Positions 8,528 to 16,743 of a stretch of DNA of 64,000 bases are shown here, one piece after another. Source of the stretch: Halopenitus persicus (lineage in GTDB: Archaea > Halobacteriota > Halobacteria > Halobacteriales > Haloferacaceae); NCBI RefSeq assembly GCF_002355635.1, contig NZ_AP017558.1, positions 1,054,001 to 1,118,000 of the forward strand, in the 5' to 3' direction. Every line of letters starts with the position of its first letter. Position 1 is the stretch's first letter. The translations under genes were made by a program, and so were the position numbers. The notes below the pieces were generated by a model. The model was given only the letters and a program-made list of their open reading frames with translations, made no database searches and was not told the DNA's origin.

Positions 8528-10057
8528 TCACGCCAGGAAGACGTGCCGCGGTCGGTCCGCGAGGACTTCCCGGCCCCACTTGACGGTCTCCGTGAACTCC
8601 TCCGACCGGAAGAACGCCATCGCGTCCTCCTTCGCGCGCCACTGGCTGGCGATGAACATGTCGTTCTCGTCCTCGACGTTGGCCATCAGATCCGTCTCGA
8701 GGTGGCCGTCCATCCCGTCGAGCAGCCCGGCGACGTCGTCGAAGGTGTCGACGAAGTCCTCCCGGTGGTCGGGCACCACGGTGTAGAACATCCCCATCGT
8801 CCCGAAGCCGGACTCCTCGCCCGCACGGGCGACGATTCCCGGCAGCTCAGAGAGGAAGCCGGCCGCGGTCTCGGCGGCCGACGCGGTCTCCCAGATGGAG
8901 ACGACCGCGGCGCGGTCGGTCGCGTGTCCCTCGTAGACCGCCGTCTTCACGTGGGTGTCGTAGTGGTCGAAGTTGCCGCGCAGCCCCTCGACCTCCCCGA
9001 AGAGCTCGTCGACGTCGGCCTCGCTGTACAGGACCGTCGCAAAGACGTCCTCGCCGTGGGGCTGACCGGCGTAGACGTCGAGGTCCTCGAGTTCGCCGCG
9101 GATCGAATCGGAATCGACGTCATCGGAGGCATCGGCGTCGTCGTGACGGTGTTCATCGGCGTCGTCGTGGTGACCGTCGCCGTCCCCGCTTCCGTGGTGA
9201 CCGTCGTCGTCGCCACCGTGGTGGTGGCCGCCCGAACCACCGTGATGGTGGCCGTCGCCGTCACCACCGTACTCGCTCGTCGGGACCTTCGCGCCGTCGA
9301 GGTACGCGCCGAGGTCCGTGGGCGGGAAGCGCCGCCCCACGAGGAAGTCGCCGAACTCGCCGTACCGAGAGGAGGCGGGATCGAAGCGCATCTCGTAGAC
9401 GATGTCCTTGAGGTCCGTGGGGTCGGCGCCGAAGAGGGTGACGCCCCACTCGTGGTCGTCGAAGCCGACCGAGGAGGCGATCACCTGCTTGATGCGGCCG
9501 GCGTACTCCCGGCCGACCTCGCCGTGGCCCGCCATCAGATCGGCGCGGTCCTCGAAGGAGAGGTCGTACCAGTTGTATTCCTCGCCGCGGCGCTTGCTCA
9601 TCGGATAGAAGGAGACGTACTCGTCGTCGGGGATCTCGGGCTTGAGCTTCCCCTCGATGTAGCGACGGAGCCCCTCGTCGATCTCCTCCTCGTTCCCCTC
9701 GAAGTAGTCGTCGGAGACGTAGCCCGAGACCTCGGTGACGGTGACGTAGGAGGTCTCACGCTCCGTGAATCCCGCGAAGGCGGTGTCCTCGAAGCGGCGT
9801 TCGATCGCCGAGAGGTCGTCCAGTTCGGGCCGGAAATGGAGGAACAGCAGATCGCCCTTGTGTCCGAGGATCGAGAAGACCGCCGAGTCGCCCGCCTCGG
9901 CGTCGGCGAGCGACTCGCGGGCCGACAGAAAGCGGTTTCCCTCCTCGATCGCCCGTTCGCGTTCGCGTTCGGGTGCCGCCCGCCAGGCGTCCCAGTCGAT
10001 CGACCGGACGTCGTGGAGGGCGAACCATCCTTCGTCGGTTTGTGGCGCCTCGACCAT
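8528..10057 (-). CDS. pitA: PitA: chlorite dismutase-like heme domain fused to ABM domain
   Basis: A haloarchaea-specific fusion of 509 residues. Residues 1 to about 250 form a chlorite dismutase/coproheme decarboxylase-like domain, with YPMSKRRGEEYNWYDL and LMAGHGEVGREYAGR, whose His near 175 is the probable axial heme ligand. Residues from about 325 to the end form an antibiotic-biosynthesis-monooxygenase-like ferredoxin-fold domain. The two are joined by a linker at about 263-318 made almost only of His, Gly and Asp. The Cld-like part resembles enzymes that decarboxylate coproheme in heme synthesis, so a heme-synthesis role is likely. The His-rich linker may bind metal. Confidence 0.93.
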   Translation of the reverse strand: MVEAPQTDEGWFALHDVRSIDWDAWRAAPERERERAIEEGNRFLSARESLADAEAGDSAVFSILGHKGDLLFLHFRPELDDLSAIERRFEDTAFAGFTERETSYVTVTEVSGYVSDDYFEGNEEEIDEGLRRYIEGKLKPEIPDDEYVSFYPMSKRRGEEYNWYDLSFEDRADLMAGHGEVGREYAGRIKQVIASSVGFDDHEWGVTLFGADPTDLKDIVYEMRFDPASSRYGEFGDFLVGRRFPPTDLGAYLDGAKVPTSEYGGDGDGHHHGGSGGHHHGGDDDGHHGSGDGDGHHDDADEHRHDDADASDDVDSDSIRGELEDLDVYAGQPHGEDVFATVLYSEADVDELFGEVEGLRGNFDHYDTHVKTAVYEGHATDRAAVVSIWETASAAETAAGFLSELPGIVARAGEESGFGTMGMFYTVVPDHREDFVDTFDDVAGLLDGMDGHLETDLMANVEDENDMFIASQWRAKEDAMAFFRSEEFTETVKWGREVLADRPRHVFLA

Positions 10058-10220
10058 ACCCGGGATTCGTGCGCCGGGACTTAGGGGTTTGCGAGTCGTC
10101 GCGGCGACCGCCGGTGGAGCCCGGCCCTACTGAAGTCCGGCGTCGGCTCTACCCGAAACCCGGAGGTCGGACCCGCCTGGAAACGACAATCGTTTGTAAG
10201 CCGCTCCAGTGAGTGGGGAT

Positions 10221-10799
10221 ATGTTACTGACCGTCTCCGGCCCGCCGGGAAGCGGGAAGAGTACCACGGCCGTCGGACTCGCGGAGGCGCTCGACCTCGA
10301 GCACGTCAGCGGCGGCGACATCTTCCGGGAGATGGCCGCCGAGAACGACATGACGCCGGTCGAGTTCAACGAACACGCCGAGACCGACGACCGGATCGAC
10401 CGCGACCTCGACCGCCGCCTCCGTGAGATCGCGACGACGCGGGACGACGTCGTCCTCGAGTCCCGGCTGGCCGGCTGGCTGGCCGGCGACCACGCCGACG
10501 TCCGGATCTGGCTCGACGCCCCCCTCGACGTCCGCGCGGCCCGGATCGCCGACCGCGAGGGGAAGGACGTCGACCGGGCCCGCGAGGAGACGCGCCGGCG
10601 CGAGGAGAGCGAGGCGAAACGCTACCGGGAGTACTACGACATCGACATCGAGGACCTCTCGATCTACGACGTCGTCTACAATACCGCACGGTGGGGCCCG
10701 GACGCGGTCCGCGAGTCGATCGTCGCGACCGTGGAGGCCTACGAGCCCGCGCTCGACGAGGGCAAACACCCCGTCGAGGGCGTCCGATACGACTTTTAA
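10221..10799 (+). CDS. cmk: Cytidylate kinase (archaeal type)
   Basis: Phosphorylates CMP/dCMP to the diphosphate. The 192-residue product has an N-terminal P-loop GPPGSGKST (7-15), the archaeal Cmk segment [14 protein letters not shown], and an Arg-rich lid with [19 protein letters not shown]. It ends with [16 protein letters not shown] 10221 is preferred over the in-frame GTG 10209, giving the family start [10 protein letters not shown]. It lies 31 bp upstream of cbf5 in the same direction, an arrangement I recall from other haloarchaea, and the two are probably co-transcribed. Confidence 0.93.
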   Translation: MLLTVSGPPGSGKSTTAVGLAEALDLEHVSGGDIFREMAAENDMTPVEFNEHAETDDRIDRDLDRRLREIATTRDDVVLESRLAGWLAGDHADVRIWLDAPLDVRAARIADREGKDVDRAREETRRREESEAKRYREYYDIDIEDLSIYDVVYNTARWGPDAVRESIVATVEAYEPALDEGKHPVEGVRYDF

Positions 10800-10830
10800 G
10801 CGATCGCGACCGAAGGAACACGAGCACGAA

Positions 10831-11907
10831 ATGGTCGACCACACCGACGCCGAGGACGCCGACGCTCACGATGGCGGCAGCGATGCTGCAGCCGGAGGCA
10901 CCGCCGGAGCCGATTCCGAAGCCACATCCGGCCCCGACTCCGCGTCCCCGGCGGACCGCCTCCGGCCGGCCCCCACGGACCGGTCGCCGGCGGAGCTGCT
11001 GCGGTTCGGCGCGGTCAACCTGGACAAGCCGGCCGGCCCCTCCTCCCACCAGGTGTCCGCGTGGGTGCGGGACGGGATCAACGACGCCCTCGAGGACCTC
11101 GACCCGGACGGACCGGCCATCGACGGCGTCGCTCACTCCGGGACGCTCGACCCGAAGGTGACGGGCTGTCTCCCGACGCTCACCGGGACCGCCACGCGCG
11201 CGGCCCAGGTGTTTCTCGAGGGGCACAAGGAGTACGTCGCCGAGCTGGAGCTGCACGCGGCCGCGCCGTCGGACCTCGAAGCCGTCATCGCCGAGTTCGA
11301 GGGGGAGATCTACCAGAAACCCCCGCGAAAGAGCGCCGTGAGTCGGCGGCTCCGAACGCGGACGATCCACGATCTGGACGTCCTCGAGGTCGAGGACCGC
11401 CACGCGCTCCTCCGGGTTCGGTGTGAGTCGGGGACCTACGTCCGCAAGCTGTGTCACGATCTCGGGCTCGCGCTGGGCACGGGCGGCCACATGGGCGCGT
11501 TGCGCCGCACCGCGACCGACCCCTTCGACGACGCCGACCTCCACACGCTGCAGGATCTGTGGGACGCGCTGGCGTGGGCCCGCGAGGGCGACGCGGCGTT
11601 CCTCCGTGAGGTCGTTCGGCCCGCCGAGGAGGCCCTCGAACACCTGCCCGCGATCACGATCGCCCCCTCGGCGGCCGCGACCGTCGCGACCGGCGCGCCC
11701 GTCTACGCGCCCGGCGTGATCGACGTCGACGTCGGCACCGGCCCGGCCGCCGAGGTCGCCGCGGCGGGCACCGTCCCCGACGGCGCGGACGCGCCGCTCG
11801 TCGCCTGCTACCTACCGAACGGGAGCGCGGTCTGTCTCGGTCGGCTCGTCGGCGATCCCGACGCCGAGTCGGGGACCGTCGCCGATCTCGAGCGCGTGCT
11901 GGTCTGA
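10831..11907 (+). CDS. cbf5: RNA-guided tRNA/rRNA pseudouridine synthase Cbf5
   Basis: Catalytic subunit of the H/ACA guide RNP that converts uridine to pseudouridine, probably also acting alone on tRNA U55. The catalytic loop is HSGTLDPKVTG with Asp near residue 107. YQKPPRKSAVSRR and RCESGTYVRKLCHDLG are TruB/Cbf5 signatures. A PUA domain follows from about residue 270. The first 45 residues are a haloarchaeal low-complexity Asp/Ala/Gly extension before DRSPAELLRFG. Total length is 358 residues. Confidence 0.95.
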   Translation: MVDHTDAEDADAHDGGSDAAAGGTAGADSEATSGPDSASPADRLRPAPTDRSPAELLRFGAVNLDKPAGPSSHQVSAWVRDGINDALEDLDPDGPAIDGVAHSGTLDPKVTGCLPTLTGTATRAAQVFLEGHKEYVAELELHAAAPSDLEAVIAEFEGEIYQKPPRKSAVSRRLRTRTIHDLDVLEVEDRHALLRVRCESGTYVRKLCHDLGLALGTGGHMGALRRTATDPFDDADLHTLQDLWDALAWAREGDAAFLREVVRPAEEALEHLPAITIAPSAAATVATGAPVYAPGVIDVDVGTGPAAEVAAAGTVPDGADAPLVACYLPNGSAVCLGRLVGDPDAESGTVADLERVLV

Positions 11908-11941
11908 GGATCGGCGCGCCCGCCGGCAGCCGAAACGAAGC

Positions 11942-11953
11942 CCTTAATTAAGG
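11942..11953 (+). promoter_or_regulatory. AT-rich palindromic TATA box (box A) of the tRNA-Pro gene
   Basis: CCTTAATTAAGG is a perfect palindrome in an otherwise GC-rich spacer and lies 27-38 bp upstream of the mature tRNA 5' end, the correct place for an archaeal box A. Confidence 0.6.
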
Positions 11954-11979
11954 CACACCCCTCGATTCGAACGCACCCT

Positions 11980-12050
11980 GGGACCATGGGGTAGTGGTAT
12001 CCTATGCCGATGGGGTCGGTATGACCCGAGTTCGATTCTCGGTGGTCCCA
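11980..12050 (+). tRNA. tRNA-Pro (anticodon GGG)
   Basis: The 71-nt cloverleaf has acceptor stem GGGACCA pairing with TGGTCCC plus discriminator A. The D arm begins GGGTAGTGGTATCC. The anticodon stem TGCCG/CGGTA encloses loop ATGGGGT, giving anticodon GGG with G37. The T arm is CCGAG-TTCGATT-CTCGG. No CCA is encoded and no intron is present. It reads Pro codons CCC and CCU. Confidence 0.93.
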
Positions 12051-12053
12051 TCA

Positions 12054-12075
12054 GAAATTATCAGTTTCTAATTTC
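12054..12075 (+). terminator. AT-rich hairpin after tRNA-Pro, probable terminator
   Basis: GAAATTA (12054-12060) and TAATTTC (12069-12075) are a perfect 7-bp inverted repeat four bases after the tRNA, with T-rich runs on the RNA-like strand. Position and base composition suggest the transcription stop or 3' processing region. Confidence 0.5.
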
Positions 12076-12234
12076 CGGATAGGTTCAAAACCAGCCGACG
12101 GCTCGGCGATCGGGGGTGTCCGATCGTGAGTTCTCGGTTGAGGGATTCCGGGCGGGAGATACGCCGCATCGGTTCCGGTGAGGGGTCCACAGTCATCGTC
12201 GGATCGGTGTAAGGAAACGGGCAACCCAGCCCAG

Positions 12235-13323
12235 CTACCGAGTAGCCGACGTATCAGAGAACAGCGAAAGGAAGGACGGCTCCGGAGGAAGCAGCACTCG
12301 AACGATCGCGCCCTGCGGCTCGTTTTCCGCGAACTCGACTCGTCCGCCGGACATCGTCGCCGTCCAGTACATGATCCACAAGCCGAGTCCCTCGGTGTGG
12401 GAAAGCGGCGTCTCTTCGGGAAGTTCGATCGGCTGCCAGTCCTCTTCCGACATCCCCGTCCCCGTATCCGCGACCTCGGTGATCACCGTCCCGTCGTCCC
12501 GCGTGTGGATGGAAACGATCACCGTGACGTCGGGCGTGTTATGTTCGATCGCGTTCACTATCGCTTCCTCGATCGCGAGCGAGAGCGCCGGATGTGCCCG
12601 TACTCGGCACGTCTCCGGAAGCTCCGTCCTGAGCGTTATTCCCGGGTGGTCCTCCCGGATCCGTGCAACGTGCGTTTGGACGTCTTCCACAAGGTCGAAT
12701 TCGCGTCGGGTATCCGTTTCCCAGATCGACACGATCCGACGAGTCCGATCGGTCGCCTCGAGAAGGTCCTGCAGATGGCGGCGGATGAGACGCGCCGTCT
12801 CCGGGATGTCCTCGGTGCTGTCGACCGTTTCGAGATCCTCGAGATGCCCGAGTGCGATGGAGAGTTCGTTTCGAATGTTGTGGCGCAGCACACGTTGGTT
12901 GATCGTGAGCAGCTTGGAGAGTTCCTGTGCCTCTTTGAGACGTTCGTTGCCTTCAACGGCGTAGAGGCTGGTTCGTGTGCCGACCACCGCACCAAGGGTG
13001 CCGGCAAAGGAGACGAGAAAGGAGAACTCACGGACCGGGCCCCTGATGGCCCACGTCAACCAGACGGCGACTGCGAGGAGTATGAACGCGGCCGTCACGC
13101 CGACGCTGACTCCCAGGGCCCGCCATCGGCCGCCGAGGGAGACGTCTCGACGGGGGAGCGTGTAGGCGGTGAAAAACACGAGGGCGGAAAGGCTCCAGAT
13201 GATGAACGATTCGAGGACGGTTTCCAACCCACGGCCCTCAAAGAGAGCGTGCTGCGTACCAAGGCTAAAACAGATGATCCCCAACGCATAGAAACCGGAT
13301 CTCGGAGGGATGGTGGACGTCAT
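12235..13323 (-). CDS. Membrane-bound histidine kinase
   Basis: A 362-residue sensor kinase. The N-terminal third has about four hydrophobic helices, for example FYALGIICFSLG, SFIIWSLSALVFFTAY, VTAAFILLAVAVWLTW and FLVSFAGTLGAVVG. The dimerisation box is NQRVLRHNIRNELSIALGH with His near 146, typical of haloarchaeal kinases. The ATPase domain has EEAIVNAIEHN (N box), VADTGTGM (G1) and EGLGLWIMYW (G2). No receiver lies next to it, so it may signal to an unlinked regulator. ATG 13323 is chosen; upstream codons add a non-membrane segment of doubtful coding quality. It lies between tRNA-Pro and a tnpB element. Confidence 0.88.
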   Translation of the reverse strand: MTSTIPPRSGFYALGIICFSLGTQHALFEGRGLETVLESFIIWSLSALVFFTAYTLPRRDVSLGGRWRALGVSVGVTAAFILLAVAVWLTWAIRGPVREFSFLVSFAGTLGAVVGTRTSLYAVEGNERLKEAQELSKLLTINQRVLRHNIRNELSIALGHLEDLETVDSTEDIPETARLIRRHLQDLLEATDRTRRIVSIWETDTRREFDLVEDVQTHVARIREDHPGITLRTELPETCRVRAHPALSLAIEEAIVNAIEHNTPDVTVIVSIHTRDDGTVITEVADTGTGMSEEDWQPIELPEETPLSHTEGLGLWIMYWTATMSGGRVEFAENEPQGAIVRVLLPPEPSFLSLFSDTSATR

Positions 13324-13405
13324 AAATAGCGGAACCCGGTAGACGTGGATCGTTTTTCCGCACGATATGATAAAATCCCCGCACCACACGACGAGAAGGA
13401 GTTAG

Positions 13406-13510
13406 CAGCGATTCCGCATCAGCGGGACCGTCGAGACGCACGCTCCAGTTCCCGGTCGTTTCAGCGTAATGCAAGGTGGAGCCTCCGACCTCAAGGAGCG
13501 AGCGAGTAGG
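13406..13510 (+). pseudogene. Probable remnant of a tnpB 3' end
   Basis: After an in-frame TAG at 13403 the frame reads SGTVETHAPVPGR and then GGASDLKERAS, the kind of tail that ends many haloarchaeal IS1341-type TnpB proteins. The expected closing ...RASE-stop is disrupted: a shift of frame gives GASE-stop at 13507-13509 instead. GAGCGAGTAGG at 13500-13510 recurs at the end of the complete tnpB (14886-14896). There is no 5' part. The assignment rests on recalled family tails and on this shared end sequence. Confidence 0.4.
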
Positions 13511-13617
13511 TCGGAGAGGAAACCGACACGGTACTACACCAACCACGTTCGATGGCTGGCTGACTCCCTACCGAACCGTTACTAATATAAAAACAACAGC
13601 TTACATCTGAAACACGG

Positions 13618-14895
13618 ATGGAGGTACGTCGCACCGTCCCCGTCAAACTCGACGTGGCCGACAGCGACGCCGACCTCCTCCACGAAACCATCTCCGAGTT
13701 CCTGTGGGCTGCCAACTACGTCGTCGACCACGCGTGGCAAGGCGAGTACAAGACCACGAGCAAAGCCGAGCTCCAACGCGAAACCTACGACGATGTGCGT
13801 GCCGAGACGCGTCTCCAAGCGAATCTCGTCCAGAACGCTCGCAACAAGGCCGCCGACGCCGTACAGAGCATCGTCGCTCGGTGGAAGCAAGGCGACTACG
13901 CGGGGAAGCCGCACTTCTCCGCGCCGACGCTCGTCTACGACAAGCGGTGTGCGACGTTCAATGACGACCACGCGACTCTCTCGACCGTCGAAGGTCGTAT
14001 CACTGCGGAGTACGTCCTTCCCGACGAGAGCCGCGAAACGCCCCACTCGGAGTACCTGTTCAACGACGACTACGAAGTGACTGGCGGGGAACTCCACTAC
14101 CGCGACGGTGAGTTCTACCTTCACGTCCGAACAAAGGCGGACGTGGAGTTCGAGACTGCCGACGACGGCAACGACGGGCACAACACAGTCCTCGGCGTTG
14201 ACCTCGGCATCGAAAACGTCGCCGTTGCCTCGACAGGTGCGTTCTGGAACGGGTCAGAGTTGAACCACTGGCACCGCGAGTTCGAGAAACGACGCGGCTC
14301 GCTTCAACAGCGTGGAACGCGGACAGCTCACGAAACCGTCCAGTCGGTTGGACGTACCGAGACGGGTCGCTACGACCACTTCTTACACACCGTCTCGAAA
14401 GAACTCGTCGCGGAAGCCGTCGAAAACGGCTGTAGCGTGATTGCCTTTGAGAACCTGACAGGGATTCGTGAGCGGATGCCGAACGTCAAGAAATTCCACG
14501 CATGGGCGTTCCGACGTTTGTTCGAGTACGTCGAATACAAAGCCGAGATGTTCGGTATCTCGGTCGAACAGGTGAGTCCTGCGTACACGAGCCAGCGGTG
14601 TTCTAAGTGCGGGACGACGCTCCGAGAGAACCGCCAGACGCAAGAACGATTCTGTTGTGTGAAGTGTGGCTACGAAGTGAACGCCGACTACAACGCGGCG
14701 AAGAATATTGGCCTGAAGTATCTCCGCTCGGCGCAAAAGTCGTCGGGCGGAGGCGTACCCGTAAACGTGCGCTTGAATCGCGGGACATTGAACGTGAATG
14801 GCGATTACGAGCCTTCCGCCGATGGCGGCCAGAACGGGAGTCCACGCGAAAGCCCCACCCTCAACGAAGCGAACGGCGAAGCCGTGAGCGAGTAG
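13618..14895 (+). CDS. tnpB: RNA-guided endonuclease TnpB
   Basis: A full-length 425-residue TnpB, ancestor-like relative of Cas12. The RuvC triad is visible: Asp195 in GVDLGIENVA, Glu278 in AFENLTGIRE and Asp357 in NADYNAAKN. A zinc ribbon (CSKC near 327-330 and CVKC near 344-347) lies between the last two. The N-terminal half holds the OB/helical RNA-binding region. An AATATAAA box at about 13585-13592 lies 25-30 bp before the ATG. All catalytic residues are present, so it may be an active nuclease guided by an RNA from its own 3' end. Confidence 0.95.
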   Translation: MEVRRTVPVKLDVADSDADLLHETISEFLWAANYVVDHAWQGEYKTTSKAELQRETYDDVRAETRLQANLVQNARNKAADAVQSIVARWKQGDYAGKPHFSAPTLVYDKRCATFNDDHATLSTVEGRITAEYVLPDESRETPHSEYLFNDDYEVTGGELHYRDGEFYLHVRTKADVEFETADDGNDGHNTVLGVDLGIENVAVASTGAFWNGSELNHWHREFEKRRGSLQQRGTRTAHETVQSVGRTETGRYDHFLHTVSKELVAEAVENGCSVIAFENLTGIRERMPNVKKFHAWAFRRLFEYVEYKAEMFGISVEQVSPAYTSQRCSKCGTTLRENRQTQERFCCVKCGYEVNADYNAAKNIGLKYLRSAQKSSGGGVPVNVRLNRGTLNVNGDYEPSADGGQNGSPRESPTLNEANGEAVSE

Positions 14896-14910
14896 GGTGG
14901 GGTAGTTTAC
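14700..14910 (+). ncRNA. Candidate omega RNA (reRNA) region of tnpB
   Basis: In studied IS200/IS605 elements the guide scaffold overlaps the 3' end of tnpB and runs to the right end, with the guide taken from flanking DNA. The last 200 bp here are the corresponding region. The guide would then start AGAAGCTCCC at 14911, inside the neighbouring gene. Boundaries are inferred, not seen. Confidence 0.35.
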
Positions 14911-15269
14911 AGAAGCTCCCGACATGAATCCGTGAACGTAGCAAGCGGAACGTCCGCACCGGAGTCAACGCTCGCGAAGAGCCCCGTGAACCGCTCGTCC
15001 AGAAAGTGGAAGGTGGTGATCTCGTCGAACCGATGCATGGAGCAATGCAGTTCGCCCGCGGCAAACAGCTGTTCGAGGTACTCCCGGCCCATCCCCTGAA
15101 TGACGAGTTCGTCGTGGATCTCCTCCGCGACGGTCTCCAACTTCGGCTCGACGTCATCGCGAACGTATATGGGATCGTACCCGTCCCGATCATACGTCGC
15201 AAGCACTCGGAGGGCACCGTCCGCTTCCTGACGGAGCTCATCGATCTCGTCTTGAGAAGTGATACCCAT
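14907..15269 (-). CDS. Small haloarchaeal protein (DUF7522-like)
   Basis: A 120-residue soluble protein starting MGITSQDEIDELR. It has the segment ELHCSMHRFDEITTFHFL and a closing SGADVPLATFTDSCREL, which I recall from a haloarchaeal family named DUF7522; this is unverified. The function is unknown. Its TAA stop (bases 14907-14909 on the plus strand) is part of the GTTTAC at the right end of the tnpB element, so insertion happened exactly at, or slightly altered, the 3' end of this gene. ATG 15269 is preferred over GTG 15275. Confidence 0.65.
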   Translation of the reverse strand: MGITSQDEIDELRQEADGALRVLATYDRDGYDPIYVRDDVEPKLETVAEEIHDELVIQGMGREYLEQLFAAGELHCSMHRFDEITTFHFLDERFTGLFASVDSGADVPLATFTDSCRELL

Positions 15270-15505
15270 ACCCACAGTATGTCGCCGGAGCGGTGTTCAA
15301 TCCATCGCCGCTCGCGCTCCTCGCCGCTCGCGTCCCGGACACCGGCGAAGCGCCCGCGACGAGTCGTCCGCTGGACCGCTCGTCGAATCGTCCGCCGTGC
15401 TCGTGGATCACCCTCCCTGAACCATATTTATATTCCCTTTATTGTATATATACGTACGAATCAATCCTTTTACGTGGCGAGGACGTGGGACGAATCGAGC
15501 GACCA

Positions 15506-16057
15506 ATGTCGAAATCGGAATTTAATTCGGATATATACACATCGATCGATCAGTTTGAGAGCGGCAAAACGGTTCGATTCACCGATCGCCGCGATCGGTT
15601 GATACGGCTTCGCACGGTCGAGGGCGACCCGCCGGACGTCGACGCGCTCGTCGGGATGTACGCGGACTTCGAGGCGGACGACCGCGCCCAGGGGATCCCG
15701 CCGATCGGGACCGATCTGATACGCGGCTGGCTGACCGGGCTCGAGGGCATCCACGTGGTCGCCGACCACCGGGGCGAACCGGTCGGTCACGCGGTTCTCG
15801 TGCCGGTCGACGGGGAGACGCTCGAACTCGCGATCTTCGTCCACCCCGACTACCAGGGCGCCACGATCGGGACGCGAACCCTGGGCGAACTCCTCGACTG
15901 TGGCGCCGCGGCCGACGCGACCGCGGTCGAGTTGCACGTCGAACGGTCGAACGACGCGGCGATCGCGTTATACCGGAAGTACGGCTTCACCGCCGAGGAA
16001 ACCCGGTCGATGGAACTTCGAATGCGTCGTCCGCTCGTCACGCCGCCGGTCGCGTGA
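15506..16057 (+). CDS. GNAT-family N-acetyltransferase
   Basis: A 183-residue acetyl-CoA-dependent transferase. The GNAT core covers about residues 30-175: GEPVGHAVLVPV is beta strand 4, AIFVHPDYQGATIGTRTLGE contains the acetyl-CoA pyrophosphate loop (Q-G-A-T-I-G), and ELHVERSNDAAIALYRKYGF is motif B. The acceptor substrate is unknown. An unusually AT-rich promoter with several TATA-like blocks (about 15421-15475) precedes the ATG. The gene is divergent from its left neighbour. Confidence 0.88.
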   Translation: MSKSEFNSDIYTSIDQFESGKTVRFTDRRDRLIRLRTVEGDPPDVDALVGMYADFEADDRAQGIPPIGTDLIRGWLTGLEGIHVVADHRGEPVGHAVLVPVDGETLELAIFVHPDYQGATIGTRTLGELLDCGAAADATAVELHVERSNDAAIALYRKYGFTAEETRSMELRMRRPLVTPPVA

Positions 16058-16743
16058 CCGGCTACGGCTCGGGGCGACTCGGTCCCGCTCGACTCCTTTC
16101 CTCCCTGACCCACTCACCTGCTCTCCGATCGACGCCCGCCTCTCTTGACCGGCCACGGGACTGACCGGTGCTCCGGTATTGCGTCGATTACCCATACGTC
16201 GCGGTATATATCTAACAATATACCTATTAAGCGGGTTATTTGTGCTGGCCGGGATATCCCTCCCGTATGCCACAGGAGATCGGCCCACTGCGTCCGATCT
16301 GTGGCTCCGTTCGTCCGATCGACGACGGGATGAGTTCCGGTTTCATCCGGCAAATATATCCCATAAATGATGGTTCCTTCGGCGCGAACGGCCGCGGTGG
16401 AATCAACGCCGCGGTTCGAACCCACCGGACGTCCGACGACGGCCTCCGGCGGGCCGTCCCGGCTGCCGGAACCGCTCGTCGACGGGCGGACGGTCGACGC
16501 GGATCGGCGGATGGATCCCGGCCGGGTTCCGGTCACGGACGGACGCCCCCCACCCGTTCACCGAGTCGTCCGGATTTTCCCACCGACCCCTCGGTCCGAC
16601 GTGTGGAGCTGATCGTCGTTGTACGCCGGTCCGGGGTCGATATCGGTCGATACGGTCCGCCGGTGCCGATCGGCGGGTCCCCCCGAGGACGCGTCGGAGC
16701 GCGTGTCGGAGACGGACGTTCCCCCATCGAATCAGTCGAACAT
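16058..16743. other. 686-bp stretch with no supported gene
   Basis: AT-rich islands at about 16197-16240 and 16350-16372 look like promoter or replication-neutral spacer DNA. Open frames on both strands are Arg/Pro/Gly-rich and lack the acidic, GC3-biased signature of genes here. The in-frame upstream extension of ppk1 to 16240 is also unlike the family. I see no RNA gene. Confidence 0.5.

Larger units (their letters stand above)
13583..14910 (+). mobile_element. IS1341-type (IS200/IS605 group) element, tnpB only
   Basis: A single tnpB with no Y1 transposase tnpA. The right end is taken at GGTGGGGTAGTTTAC (14896-14910), where the sequence passes into the coding region of the neighbouring gene. 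The left end is uncertain: TTAC at 13579-13582, a tetranucleotide used as target by some IS605-group elements, precedes an AT-rich promoter-like start. Such elements depend on a TnpA in trans to move. No terminal inverted repeats or target duplications are expected or seen. Confidence 0.65.

Noticed and set aside
11980-12050. tRNA-Pro as integration site of an island reaching to the CRISPR locus
   Set aside because: No integrase gene and no repeated tRNA 3' end were seen downstream.
16240-16743. Upstream extension of ppk1
   Set aside because: The extra 168 residues are Arg/Gly/Pro-rich and basic. The PPK1 N domain starts just after ATG 16744.
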